NCBI GenBank assembly: GCA_950295325.1
Contig: CATNTY010000046.1
Location: 1 to 24,416, forward strand
Source: Polytrichum commune
Lineage: Eukaryota > Streptophyta > Polytrichopsida > Polytrichales > Polytrichaceae
Length of the DNA: 24,416 nucleotides
Direction: 5' to 3'
In this document: positions 9,841 through 20,794 of the stretch, in pieces
How positions within the stretch are numbered: the first letter of the stretch is position 1
Layout: each line of letters opens with the position of its first letter
Translations under genes and position numbers: made by a program
The notes under the pieces: generated by a model
Databases searched by the model: none
What the model saw: the letters and a program-made list of their open reading frames with translations, nothing else
What the model was told of the DNA's origin: nothing

Positions 9841-11373
9841 TGTTACCTGAGCAATGGAACTTTTGCCCAATTGGGACACGTACCCTAGTATTCAGGACTC
9901 TTGGTGTATTGACTCTCATATTTGACACACATGAACCGTGCGTTGGTGTGCAGCTTTCTTGACAGTCATCCATTACCACCACCGATAGGCACAATTGAGC
10001 ATATAAAAAACCATTTGCAATGCATATGATGCTCGGTAGTGATCCGTATCCTGAGATTTGGACCATCTATAATAATTAATTGCCACTGAAATTTGATTTT
10101 GTGAATGATTCTAATTGTTCACTTTGTATAGTATTGTAAGTCTGCATCCTATATGTAAACCTCAATATTTTTCAGCAGCAGAACCAATGGGTCTAAAAGT
10201 CCTGTCCAAACTGAGATACTAATATAATCATTGCAAACTTGGTTGGCAGTCTTTATTGCAGAATTGCAATATGTTGACACCTACATATAACCTAAGTGTT
10301 ATTTGGCCTTCAAGCAGAGCTCAGAATTATGGGAATGAGTGTGGAAGTACAGGAATTAAGCTTACAAAGTGTATGGCCAGAGAATGCTTAGAATAACTTA
10401 AAAGTTTATCATATATAGTAGAGGCACCTATTCCCGATCATGATCCCATAGGCAATCTATAGGGTATCATAGTTTCAATCAGGTTGGGACTCATTTTCGA
10501 TAAGGCTAGGACTCAACTTCAATCAAACATGAATCTTAGTATCATGACACATATCTTGGTTTTGAGTGTTAAAATGGGGGGGAATAAATGGTTATGGTAG
10601 ACTCTAGACATTAATAATATGTTCGGAGCAACTTTTGGCTTCAAAAATTCACAATAATTTCAATTTAGGGAATAAAATCATCAAAAAAAATTGCAATCCT
10701 CATGATTTCTATCTTTCAACATAGGGAAAATTTGCACCACCTATACTTCTCTAGATCTGACACAGAATCTCTTAAGTGATTGGTTATGAGCGCCTCTACT
10801 CTAGTATTGGTGCATTTTTTTGTAACAATAGTGAAATCATTGTGCTTTGGTTGCTGTCCATGAAGTCCAAATCAACTGAAGTGGGGGGTAAAAAAAATGA
10901 ATGTAGACAGTTGACGTTTACGGTGCCCAAGCAGGTAAAAATTCTTGTAAAACCCTAACTTAAAGATGAAGGAGTGTTGTGCAGAATGTCCATACCTCAA
11001 GTAACATCTGCACATGTGAATCCAAGGACAGTAGATCATCGACAAGTGGCCAGATGTGACTGGAGTTGCACACAGAATAAAAAATGCATGCAACTTGATA
11101 TGATTTTTTGGACCTTCAGCAAACGCATCAGCTTCGGCCTTGCACTACAGCGTTATGTCTAATTAGGGTGGGCCACAATAATATATCGACATTCCACTCT
11201 ATTTTGAGTGATTATTACCACAGCAATAAAATACATGAATTATGCTCTTACTGTGGTTTCTATATGCATGAATAAACAAAAGTTATAAGATTTTGTGATC
11301 TGGTTTTCACCCAAAAGTAACTTGCATGGGTAAAGAGGCAATCTATTTGCGGAGGCAGCCTAATTGCACATAC
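9841..11373. other. Gene-free stretch
   Basis: AT-rich, with short unrelated frames only. A GC-richer patch at about 10985-11160 is open in several frames on both strands and has acceptor/donor-like motifs on the minus strand (CAACTCCAG, GAGGTATG), but no frame is favoured and no family is recognised. Confidence 0.4.
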
Positions 11374-11948
11374 CAGCATAGATAACCTACAGCCAACCAA
11401 ATTAAGTCTGTAATTGGTAGTTGTCCCCACTTGACATATTTTATCAGCTAATACTGGAGAGATTACAAAACTTACACCAACATTGGCTCTGCTTCCAGAA
11501 AGTAATTTGTTGCAAATATGCTCTTAATAACATCCATAATCGGGCTCTCTTTCTCAGCTAACTTGCATAAAGTTTTGGACAGAACCACCAGCTTGATGCA
11601 AGTGTGGTATGCTGAATATGAATGTTGGGTACACAATAAATCTCTGCCTGCAGTCTCCAGTCTTGTTCTTAAAATATGCTTATTCGTGGGGCTTGGAATT
11701 AGTAACAAATGTCACCAGAGAGTACAAAACTTAGTACCTCAAACTGGGAGTCAGAAACGAGAATATAGTTTACTCAGCTGCTACTTTCATAAGCAAACGG
11801 AAGAATGGCAGGCCACAGCATGCAATCCAGCACAGTTATTGTTATAAATGGAGTTACGGTGAAGGTGTACATTCCTCCTACCTGCAACTCAAATGTCACT
11901 GGCATCTCAGTCAGGTGCCACCCAGTCAGGAGTATAATTCTAAACTAA
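11374..11948. other. Unassigned coding-like patch
   Basis: On the minus strand, 11611 to 11476 is bounded by an acceptor-like TATTCAG and a strong donor GGTGTAAGT, and reads LVVLSKTLCKLAEKES and MDVIKSIFATNYF. A 68-base gap with acceptor ATTACAG leads in frame to 11407-11374 (LNLVGCRLSML) and a GTATGT donor. On the plus strand, 11805-11948 is a 47-residue frame starting at ATG, with VIVINGVTVKVYIPPTC and GISVRC, whose Cys spacing faintly recalls the TPD1 domain. None matches a family I can name, and both strands cannot both be right. It could be an exon relic, a small gene or chance. Confidence 0.2.
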
Positions 11949-12821
11949 TTTACAGTCTTGTTGCGATTACTTTTGCCTAATCATTGACGTAAGTAGCTCC
12001 AAATCAGGCTGCCTAGTTTAATCGTTCATTTGCTTGGGCATGTGTGCAAATCACGTCGGTATATATAGCTTGTCACCTGGTGCACATTTATGTAACTGCA
12101 GAAGCAACTTTTTGAAGTATCAATGCAGACTTGGAAATTGTTGAAAATGCAAACGGTTTATACTTTTCAAGATATGTGATTTCTACGTGATTGGATCCTG
12201 TCCTTGGTCAATGCATATGTCCATGCAAAGAGTCACTGTAACTAATATCTTTTAAGCTATCTTCATTCGACATCAACTGTAACTTATATATGAGCTCGTG
12301 AGCACAATCTGTCAGTTTTTTTGTAATGATATGTTTGCACATCATTGTCAAAAGGGCAAGAAAAAAACAATAATGTGGTTGGATCCCAAAGATTTCCACA
12401 GCCTATGGGTTTCTCAAGAAACGAGGCAGGACCGGGCTGGTCGCTGCAGTTATTACAGTTGAATTATGATGATTCACTAGGGTCAGCCTCCTGAGCATAA
12501 GGAACGAGACATTTGAAAATGCTTTTTATTAGTGCAGAATTATATATCCTTCGATCCTTGAGCTCCATCCGGCCCCTTCAGTCATTCCATGGGGAATTTT
12601 TGAGGAATGATGGTTTTCTCATTCTCCTCCTGCCCGTGCTATGACCACTGTTTTGGCTCATCTTGGGTACTCACTCCGTCACCACGGACTGATTGCAACT
12701 AATATGCAATAGTCGAGACTATTCTGGCTCCCAAAACTTGTCCTTTGCCCGTCAGCCTAGAAAGGCACGGATGTTGTACAATGTCTTCAATGGGAGCTAG
12801 TAAGTCTCCACTGTGTATGTT
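11949..12821. other. Gene-free stretch
   Basis: Short frames only. The minus frame at 12208-12399 contains DCAHELIYKLQLMSNEDSLK, which reads like protein but has no recognised relative and no clear splice partner. Confidence 0.35.
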
Positions 12822-13083
12822 TGACAAATTTCATTGACATTCAACTTCGAATTCAAAGTGTCACTGATGTTTTCAAAAACAAAAATGTATGTCAATAGAC
12901 ATTTACATTTTCTTCTAAAATGTCATTTCAATGTCACATGCCTAGTAGTACGTGTCATTTCAATTTCTAACGTGTCAATTGACGTGTGAAATCTTTCTTT
13001 ACAAGTCACACTACATGTCAAATTCTAAATTATGCATGTCAATTGAAGTGCATTTTTTGTTTGAAGCAAGTTTTCGTGTGTCA
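12822..13083. other. Cluster of TGTCA/TGACA motifs
   Basis: Eleven TGTCA or TGACA pentamers begin at 12822, 12835, 12859, 12890, 12921, 12932, 12953, 12973, 13016, 13037 and 13079. Random sequence of this length would give about one half. Nine are in the TGTCA orientation. TGACA/TGTCA is the core of plant TALE (KNOX/BELL) homeodomain sites, and dense short motifs also mark subterminal regions of some DNA transposons. No gene or clear terminal inverted repeats were found next to it. Confidence 0.5.
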
Positions 13084-14112
13084 AATGTCCGAAACTTGTA
13101 GTTTTTTTATCAAAAATACACACTATAAATGATATACTTTGCTCCTCATAAAAGTGGATGGCATCTTTCCAATGTTGAAGGCATTGTGCATTTCAAACTC
13201 CTCCAAACATTTGATTGAAGTGTTGTTGCTCGTAATCACAAGGTTGCCTCTATATATATAATATACACATTAGCTCCACTAATTATGGTATATAGTATGG
13301 GTTAATGTTTAGTGCAACTTATCTTCAGCAATTCTAAAGAATGGCCCATAATGTACACCATCATGCAAGAAAATAATGTGCAACCCTAGTTAAAGTTATC
13401 ATGCCCAGTGATTTATATTCACCTTCTTCATGTAAGTTAGAAGTCTGTCATATTTAATACAAATATGATAACCTACCACAAGTCGTGGAATTTTGATGTT
13501 AAATACTATAAGTTGCAAATAGTGTGATGGTGTGCCCACAACATTATCTTTAACGTTTTTATTGTGGAAATAAGCTCAATAGTGTGGTTGTGACCTGGTT
13601 GTGACATTGTTTATCATCATTTGTGTAGTGAAAGTAGGAGTTTGGAACATGGCTCTAGTGAGAGTTATGATTCAAATCATATCAGGGTGAACATGGAAAG
13701 CTATAAAGGATAAATGTTATTTCATGCATGTGTGAAACAATGGACATTGATCATGCAAATATAAATGTAAAGAGCCCTTTAGGGTAGAAGCACTTTTTAA
13801 GGACACTTTGAGAGTCTTGAGATGGGGCTTAAAGGAATTCCATAAAGAGGCCAACGTGAATTAGTTCACAAAATTCAACATCATATGATTTATGAGTTCG
13901 GGTTGTTGTGTGATCTAAAGTAGTTACATAGACTTCCCCAAAGGGGATAGTCTGGAGCATTTCATTTTACATCCCTCAATCATTGAGTTACAATTACGGA
14001 CCTTGCAATGATGGACCTTTATTTCATTTTAAAAATTAACGATTGTTTTCAATTATGTACTCGCCTTCTCTTTTGGCCCAAAAACAAGTGTCCGTATTCA
14101 GCTCATTTTATC
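13084..14112. other. Gene-free stretch
   Basis: AT-rich sequence with TATATATATAATATAC (near 13249-13266) and no supported gene, RNA or repeat boundary. Confidence 0.5.
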
Positions 14113-14115
14113 TTA

Positions 14116-14502
14116 GGGTTGGTGCACATGGGGTCCCAAGTCCCATTCATGTTAGCAAGTCCCAACATGGAGACAAAGTCTCAACTTTTGAGCCTCAAGA
14201 AACCATTAAAATATGATTATTTTCCTTAAAGTCAAATCTTGATTACTTTATGAAAATATATTCACGGGACTTGTGTTGAGAGTTGGGTCTGGCTTTTTGT
14301 TTGACCCAACTCTTAACACAAGTCCTGAGCCTCACCTCCAAATATTGTTGCCATGTGGGCATCCATGTCATACTTGGGACTTAGGACTTGAGACCATGTG
14401 TGAAGTGGTAAGTCCCAACTTTCATGATCTCAACGGCTAAGATTGCACATACTGACGTCAAGTGACTTGAACTTAGGACTTGGAACCTGTGTGAACTTGC
14501 CC
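14116..14502. mobile_element. Tourist-like MITE (PIF/Harbinger type), 387 bp
   Basis: The element is flanked by TTA on both sides (14113-14115 and 14503-14505), the target-site duplication typical of PIF/Harbinger transposons. Its termini are inverted: the left end begins GGGTTGGTGCACATGG, and the right end, read on the other strand, begins GGGCAAGTTCACACAGG. They match at about 21 of 29 positions, both reaching CCAAGTCC. A G-rich GGG start is usual for Tourist elements. An internal hairpin lies at 14267-14325, and AAGTCC-type motifs recur inside. No transposase frame is present, so it would be non-autonomous. The diverged ends suggest an old insertion. Confidence 0.6.
14267..14325. repeat. 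Hairpin inside the MITE
   Basis: Arms 14267-14289 and 14303-14325 (23 bases each) are inverted complements with a single mismatch, separated by a T-rich 13-base loop. It sits inside the Tourist-like element and is better conserved than the element's own termini. Confidence 0.8.
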
Positions 14503-14505
14503 TTA

Positions 14506-14950
14506 ATCCATCCATGAGTACAAAACCAAACACTTAGTATAATATGCTCTAGAATGGTGGGCAAAGAATATGAAATAGGGGCTCGCTACCAAAAGCACAA
14601 ACAGAATCACAACAGTCCAAATTCATTATATAGTAAAAAAATTCAAATCTATCCGGAATCCAAGCGAAGTCACTATGGGAAAGCCCATGCATGCATGCAA
14701 CTTACTTCCAGGATCCCAAGTGGACCCTCATCTTTTAGGAGTTTAATTAAGCACCACTTCTCACCTTGGAAGTTATTGCTTGTCTAAGTGTCTGACATGC
14801 ATCGACGTCAAGAGAAAAAATATACTCTAGCCCCACACATGCCCATAATTGTTGGGTGATTGCAACAGTAAACATCAAGGAACTCGACACAATGGACGTC
14901 ACACGAAGCAGATGCACCAAGACTTCTTTCTGCACATCAGTACGTGCCCG
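14506..14950. other. Gene-free stretch
   Basis: Sequence between the MITE and the ACCGGTT-rich repeats. Two overlapping short frames on opposite strands resemble nothing known. I see no other structure. Confidence 0.5.
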
Positions 14951-15530
14951 GGAAGTTTTTGGGCATAGTCAGTCAAGATCCTAGTGATTCTGAATCGAAC
15001 TGGTTGCATGTTGACTCCTTCTGGTTTTGCTTTGTTCATTTGAGGTATATTCTTCTATAGATTCTTCTTAAATGATGGATAATTCTCCTGAAGTCTCGAA
15101 TTCCGACCGGTTATTTCTCAAGCTCAACCAGTTCATCTGTACCTAGCTGTCAGTTCTCCCCAGACAGTGATTCTCTTCATAGCAGAGGTGCCCATTTCTG
15201 ATTAGTGTCCAGGACAGTGATTGGGGAGATTTTTGGGCATAATCGGTTGAGATCCTAGTGTTTGCAAGTCCAACCGGTTACATGTCGACATCCTTTGGTT
15301 ATTTAACATTAATTTGAGGTATATTCCATAGATTCCTCTGAAGTGATCGGTAATTCTCCTGAGATCTTGAACTTCAACCAGTTATTTCTCAAACTCAACT
15401 GGTTCATCTGTAACTAATTGCCGCTTCTTCGCGATCTTAGATCCAGGAAGTTTTTTGGGCATAACCGGTCAAAGTCCTAGCGTTTCCAAGTCCAACCGGT
15501 CACATGTTCTAATCTTCCGGCTTTTCTTGA
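14951..15530 (+). repeat. Diverged direct repeats rich in ACCGGTT
   Basis: Three partial copies start at about 14951, 15224 and 15446, each with TTTTTGGGCATA, then (AA)TC(C)TAG(T/C)G, then a CCAACCGGT(T/C)(A/G)CATG block. Copies 1 and 2 continue with TTTGAGGTATATTC, TAATTCTCCTGA, GTTATTTCTCAA and GTTCATCTGTA. The ACCGGTT palindrome recurs along the stretch. No protein-coding sense is seen. Confidence 0.8.
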
Positions 15531-15675
15531 ATAATTCGAAGAACTGGGCGAACTGGAAGAACCGGCGGTTACTTACAGATGAACTGGTTGAGTTTGAGAA
15601 ATAACCAATTGAAGTTCAAGACTTTAAGAAAACTACCAATCATTTTAGAGGAATCTATGGGATATATTTCAAATT
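15311..15675. repeat. Long inverted repeat, arms about 107 bp
   Basis: 15311-15417 (part of direct copy 2) and 15569-15675 are inverted complements. For example, AATTTGAGGTATATTCCATAG pairs with CTATGGGATATATTTCAAATT, and GGTTCATCTGTAACTAA pairs with TTACTTACAGATGAACT. The spacer of about 150 bp (15418-15568) holds the third direct copy. A transcript through it could fold into a long imperfect hairpin. It may be a degenerate foldback transposon. Confidence 0.8.
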
Positions 15676-16052
15676 ATGAAAGAAAAATCAAAAGATCACC
15701 ACAACATGTAACTGCTTGGACTTGGGAACACCAAGTTCTTGACCAACTATGTGCAAAAATCATATTAACATTATCCAACTGCACAGTTGTGTTCCATTCT
15801 ATATCTAGAATTTGACATGGGCCTCCACTCTCTTACCTTCATAGGAAGAAACTAATGCTATTATGAATAATGAATAATGTCAGTAGGAATAGTGAGAATA
15901 TTGTGAATAATGTCGGTATTTTCAATGATAGTGTTGTTATGAACATTATTTTTAGTGAACAATATTGAGATGAACAACGTCTCCTATGAATAGTGCCGGG
16001 AGTATATACCTCCACCCAAATTTCCAAATGTCAACGTCAATCTAAAGAATAC
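15676..16052. other. Gene-free stretch before the tandem array
   Basis: AT-rich. 15850-15970 is low-complexity sequence built from variants of GAATAATG/GAATATTG. No coding sense. Confidence 0.55.
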
Positions 16053-17216
16053 CCCTACTTATATGTCCGGGGGGACAACGGAATATAATTGACATACTCC
16101 AGGATCATCGAACCGCCTCACATAGCTGAATAATGTTATGATCTCCATGGATGGTGTTCCAACTCACCTCTAAGGAGCTTTGAATCGGAGAGGTGGAAGT
16201 GGAAGGTAAGTTAGGCGGTGATCGAGGTGGCAAGATTACGGTTGCCACATAATATCCCTACTTATATGTCTGAGGGGACCACATAATATAATTGACATAT
16301 TCCAGGATCATGGAACCGCCTCGCATGGTTGAGTAACGTTATGATCTCCATTGACAGTGTTCCAACTCACATCCAAGATCATTGCGGCTGCCACAAAATA
16401 CCCCTACTTATATGTCCAGGGGGACCACGGAACATAATTGACATATTCCAAGATCATGGAACCTCCTCACATGGCTAAGTAATGTTATGATCTCCATGGG
16501 CATTGTTCCAATTCACGTCTAAGGAGCTTCGCATGGGAGTGGTGGAAGTGGAAGGTAAGTTAGACGGCGATCGAGGCGGCAAGATTGCAGCTGCCACGGA
16601 ATACCCCTACTTATATGTCCGGGAGGACCACGGAACATAATTGACATATTCCAGGATCATGGAACCGCCTCACATGGCTGAGTAATGTTATGATCTCCAT
16701 GGACATTGTTCCAGTTCACATCTAAGGAGCTTCGCATCGGAGAGGCGGAAGTGGAAGGTAAGTTAGGCGGCGACCGAGGCGGCAAGATTGCAGCTGCCAC
16801 GGAATACCCCTACTTATATGTCCGGGAGGACCACGGAACATAATTGACATATTCCAGGATCATGGAACCGCCTCACACGACTGAGTAATATTATGATCTC
16901 CATGGACATTGTTCCAGTTCACGTCTGAGGAGCAGCAGGAGCTTCGCATCGGAGAGGCGGAAGTGGAAGGTAAGTTAGGCGGCGACTGAGGCAGCAAGAT
17001 TGCGGCTGCCACGGAATACCCCTACTTATATGTCTGGGAGGACCACGGAACATAATTGACATATTCCAGGATCATGGAACCGCCTCACATGGCTGAGTAA
17101 TGTTATGATCTCCATGGACATTGTTCCAGTTCACGTCTAAGGAGCTTCGCATCGGAGAGGCGGAAGTGGAAGGTAAGTTAGGCGGCGACCGAGGCGGCAA
17201 GATTGCGGCTGCCATG
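16053..17216 (+). repeat. Tandem array of about 203-bp units, six copies
   Basis: The landmark CCCTACTTATATGTC starts at 16053, 16256, 16402, 16605, 16808 and 17020, giving unit lengths of 203, 146, 203, 203, 212 and about 197. The short second unit lacks the block around GAGCTTCGCATCGGAGAGG through GTAAGTTAGGCGG; the 212-bp unit has an extra AGCAGCAGG. Copies 3-6 are more alike than copies 1-2. Most units carry the near-palindrome TTCCAGGATCATGGAA and all but the second carry a splice-donor-like GGAAGGTAAGTTAG. The array is bordered on the left by AT-rich AATAATG/AATATTG sequence (15850-15970) and on the right by GC-richer DNA. Confidence 0.95.
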
Positions 17217-19385
17217 CCATGCCATGCTCACCCGTGGGGGTGTTCTTCGGGCCGAGCAAGCAGCGCGGTAAAATGAATGCAGCTCGGCAAGAAGGGTACC
17301 GGCCGGGTGGCCAAATCCCCAAGCTCCCCCTGCAGCATGCTTGCTTCCCATTAAGTGGAAGGTCGAGTCCCCTTGTACCCGCGAATATAATAGACCCATC
17401 CAAATATCACAGCAGCCGCGCGCAGTGAGCGAGCGAGCGAGCAAGGGAGGCTAGCTGCTTCTTCCTGAGGGAGCCTGGGCTTTATGAGTGAATGACACCA
17501 GGCTTGGATAGTCACCTGCCTTGCCTTGTCTTGCCTTGCCTGCTCCTGCAGACTAAGTTAGCCACTTCAAGCTCAGTCACTGGTTCAATTCAATCCAGCC
17601 ACGGGTACAACCCCACTGCTTTCGCGTTGACCAGGCACGACCGTCATTTGACTCACAGGGAAAAAAATGGCCCACAATATATACTAACCACAATCCGGCC
17701 GGGCAACTCCCGGATTTATTAGCCAGCCAGCCAGCCAGCAGGGGACAGACATACAGTCCCCCCCCCCAAAGTAGCATGCAGTAGAGCAGGTGTGCTGCAG
17801 GCTGGTTGAGGTGGAGCTAGACAGTAGACTTGACGAGACTTGGCTCAAGTGTGATGTGGTCGGGACGCCAACAGCGACCTAGGTTATTAAGTTATGTGGG
17901 TGGGATTTGGTTCTCACTGTTTGTGTTTTTTTCCTTCTCAGTATAAGTTTTTGTGTTCTTCAACTTCTACTGGTTACATGTGCACAGCAAATCTATAATG
18001 ATGAACCACCAGCAAAAACCGAATCGAAAATCGGACCTACCGTGGTTTAGTTACGATTATCGGAAGTGCATGTTTGTTGGATTCTTTAGTGAAGTATTAC
18101 AAAGGTTCTCCCATTCGTGTTCTGAGCTATTGAGTGTGGATGAATTGGTAAAATCCGAAGACGTAGTCCAATCTCTTTTGAACATGTGTTTTTATGGTGT
18201 TTGTTTTGGTTTTTGTTTTGGAAACAAATGAATATTGTGTTTGGTTGTTGATTTCACCTAGGCACACACCAATCAAATACAAATTCCTAATCAAGAAATG
18301 TAACCGAGTAACACCTGCATACGCTAGGCTTAGCACATCTTACTTGGTGTGGGCTTGGCTTGTCACTTGTGCGAGGTCTCATCAACGCCCCCAACTTGTC
18401 CTTGTGCCGGTCCTACGCAACCAAAATGATCAACTGTACACCAGTCAAAATGCTTGTAGGGACTCTTCTCGATCAATATTGATGATCCTATAGCCCACCC
18501 CCAATCTCTTATCAATTTAGCATTATTGAGACATTCCCAAAATTACAATTGTGAATACTTTAATGATCCGTGCATGAATACGTACCAATGTTGGACTAGT
18601 ATATCTGAATGCATGGTATCAATACACAAAATCTATAGTGATAGTAACCCTCAAAAATCGAGAAGGACTTCTATGTATGTCATTTGTCATCCACCTCTGC
18701 CCAAACACATCAGTGTACATGTTTACATTCTAATCTTTTGAAATGGGACACATGGATGGGTGAGTTGTTCTAGGAACAATCTTAAATTGACAAACATGTC
18801 ATTCATACAATCATATCCACCATTAGAGATACATGTTTTCTTTATTAGGTTGTTACAATATTGGGATGAACATTTTTAGGCAAATTGGGAGGAATTGGAC
18901 TTGGAACTTTAGGGGTTCAACAACCTAACCAATTGGTATCAAAATTATAAAAATGGTCAGAAGGTTCTTGTGGCAACCAAAGGCAATGGAATTGAAACAA
19001 TTTCATTTGTCGAGTCCCCAAAAGAACAATTTAAACAAAATTATAATAAGTTGTCATGTGTTGATACTTGCAGGAATCACAAGATGAGATGATCCCTGTA
19101 TAACTAACAAAACCCATCATGTGGCTCTGTACCATCCTTTTAATACTAAATTGATATTCAGGCAATTCCATCTAAGTATAAAAAAAATTTTAAAAATGGA
19201 TGGTATATACAGACCCAAACAGTGCAAATTCTCTTCTTCTTTTAAATCCTCATATACCCGTACCCTACCTGTATCAATTTTCATGTAAAGAAAAGTCCTC
19301 ATCACATATACCCGAGTGATATCAAAAAAATGGGGATATCAGTCCCACACTGATATATACAATCTTCAATGCAAGGAAACAAATA
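17217..19385. other. Gene-free stretch after the tandem array
   Basis: 17217-17800 is GC-richer with TGCCA, TGCCT, GAGC and GCCA short repeats and is open in several frames at once, so no frame is favoured. 17800-19385 returns to AT-rich sequence; a GTTTTG-rich run lies near 18190-18220. No protein family or RNA gene was recognised. Confidence 0.4.
17627..17684 (+). promoter_or_regulatory. Possible core promoter with two W-boxes
   Basis: TTGACC (17627-17632) and TTGACT (17648-17653) lie 29 and 50 bases upstream (start to start) of a TATA-like AATATATA (17677-17684), in GC-richer sequence with simple repeats such as (GCCA)4 (17722-17739) and C10 (17758-17767). A second TATA-like GAATATAATAG lies near 17383-17393, before a GAGC-repeat leader-like stretch (17426-17442). 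I see no convincing coding exon downstream, so a transcript is only a possibility. Confidence 0.25.
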
Positions 19386-19940
19386 ATCAAGTCATCTCAA
19401 GTCAGAATTGTTGTCGGGTGCGCACTGCTGATCGAGTGATAGTGATCTAATATCCTCGGGCGATCTCCTAACAAATTATCAAGAGATTTGCAAGACGATG
19501 TGAGTACGATTTGCTGCTGCACATCTACGAACGATCGATCTCCGATGCAGTGATGAAGACAATGTCATCATTCCTCGGCTCTGATGTTTCCCTGGCTTGC
19601 TGAAATATTCACACAGTTCCAGAATGTTACTCAATGAAACAATGTACCTTGAATACTTAATGTTCCGAAAATGTTCGGTTAATGCGATCCTGCGCAAATT
19701 CGATCATCAAGTCTTCTCAAGTCAGAGTGGTTGTCGGGACGCAATAATCAATAGTGATCCAACTTTATCTGTCCGATCTCTTATCAATTTAAGAAGAGAT
19801 TCTCAAGATGTAAATTTGAATATAGGTATACCAATCTGCTGCATACGATCTCCAGCATATCAATAATGAAAACAACATTCAGCTGCTTCAGGCTCTGAAG
19901 TTTTTATCTGACTAACTGGAACCACACAGTTCGAAGGTTT
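19386..19940 (+). repeat. Diverged tandem duplication, about 240-bp units
   Basis: Unit 1 (19386-19629) and unit 2 (19706-19940) share ATCAAGTC.TCTCAAGTCAG, GTTGTCGGG, a GTGATC(T/C)AA, CGATCTC, a GAGATT.(G/T)CAAGA, CTGCTGCA, GATCTCC, a GAAGACAA/GAAAACAA, GGCTCTGA and ACACAGTTC. The offset is about 320 bp. Short frames cross it but none is shared by both units or matches a known family. Confidence 0.7.
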
Positions 19941-20794
19941 AATTTACTCGATGCTAACGTAAACAAAATCAGCTCTCTAGCTTGTCATACTAAGGTCAGT
20001 GGACCAAAGTATGTTCTTACATTAATTAAACTCATCTTTAAAACTGTTTTAGGAGGTTGATGCTTAAATTTGACAAGCTTTTTCATCTACAAGTCAAACT
20101 ATTGAGAGGTTGACCAATAGTTTGAACAAGTGAAAAAGCAGCCTGGTAGTTGGGGTGGGGGATTCAACATCATTGCCCACATATATATCGTACCACATGC
20201 TTTGTACAAAAGGGTTTTATATGTACATATCTGATGGGTGTCTTTCCACGTAGTTTTAAAGAACTAAGTAAGGTAGTATGAATGACGAAGGAGAGGTAAG
20301 TGTACCCTAAGGTTCCTTAGACTTCTTTCATGAGGAGATCATTTTATCAACATATATTTTATACAACCTGATGTCATTGTCATGTCATTAAAAAAAAATG
20401 TAACATGTACTTATAATTGAGGCAAATTACTCAAGGAGTTTTAAATTGTTGTACACATACATAAGACTATGTTTTGTGTATAGTAGTCTTTCTTGGTATG
20501 AAAATTTTGTATATAGAGTGTATCAATAAAGGGTAGACACATGCCAATTACCCCTCTCATAGAAGAGCATTCCCCCTCCCCCTCCTCCCCCTCTAAAAAG
20601 AAACCATTCTCAAATCACTGAGATATCAAGGGGACAATGTAGTTCACAAATATTTATTGATGGCAAGTTACCCAAAAAATGCTTGACTTCCCAATCGCTT
20701 GGAGCCCATAAAATAAGAGCTTGAACTCTCAATATACTTAAGCATTGGCCTCACATGCTTTATGACATGTAGTTTGGATTTGACCGAGAGCTAG
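19941..20794. other. Gene-free stretch
   Basis: Apart from the hairpin at 20072-20146, AT-rich sequence with a C-rich run (CCCCCTCCCCCTCC, about 20573-20592). No gene seen. Confidence 0.5.
20072..20146. repeat. Hairpin-forming inverted repeat
   Basis: The exact complement pair TCAAACTATTG (20094-20104) and CAATAGTTTGA (20115-20125) surrounds a 10-base loop. Outer sequences (GCTTTTTCA... and ...TGAAAAAGC) extend the pairing imperfectly to about 20072 and 20146. No run of T follows in the form expected of a bacterial terminator. It is a small foldback of unknown role. Confidence 0.55.

Noticed and set aside
12811-13630. CACTA element bounded by CACTGTG at 12810 and GTGTAGTG at 13630
   Set aside because: The two ends do not match as inverted repeats, and no 3-base target duplication is present.
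17137-17444. Overlapping 69-88 codon frames on both strands at the end of the tandem array
   Set aside because: They overlap each other in several frames, which is expected in stop-poor GC-rich sequence. They start inside a repeat unit and show no domain.
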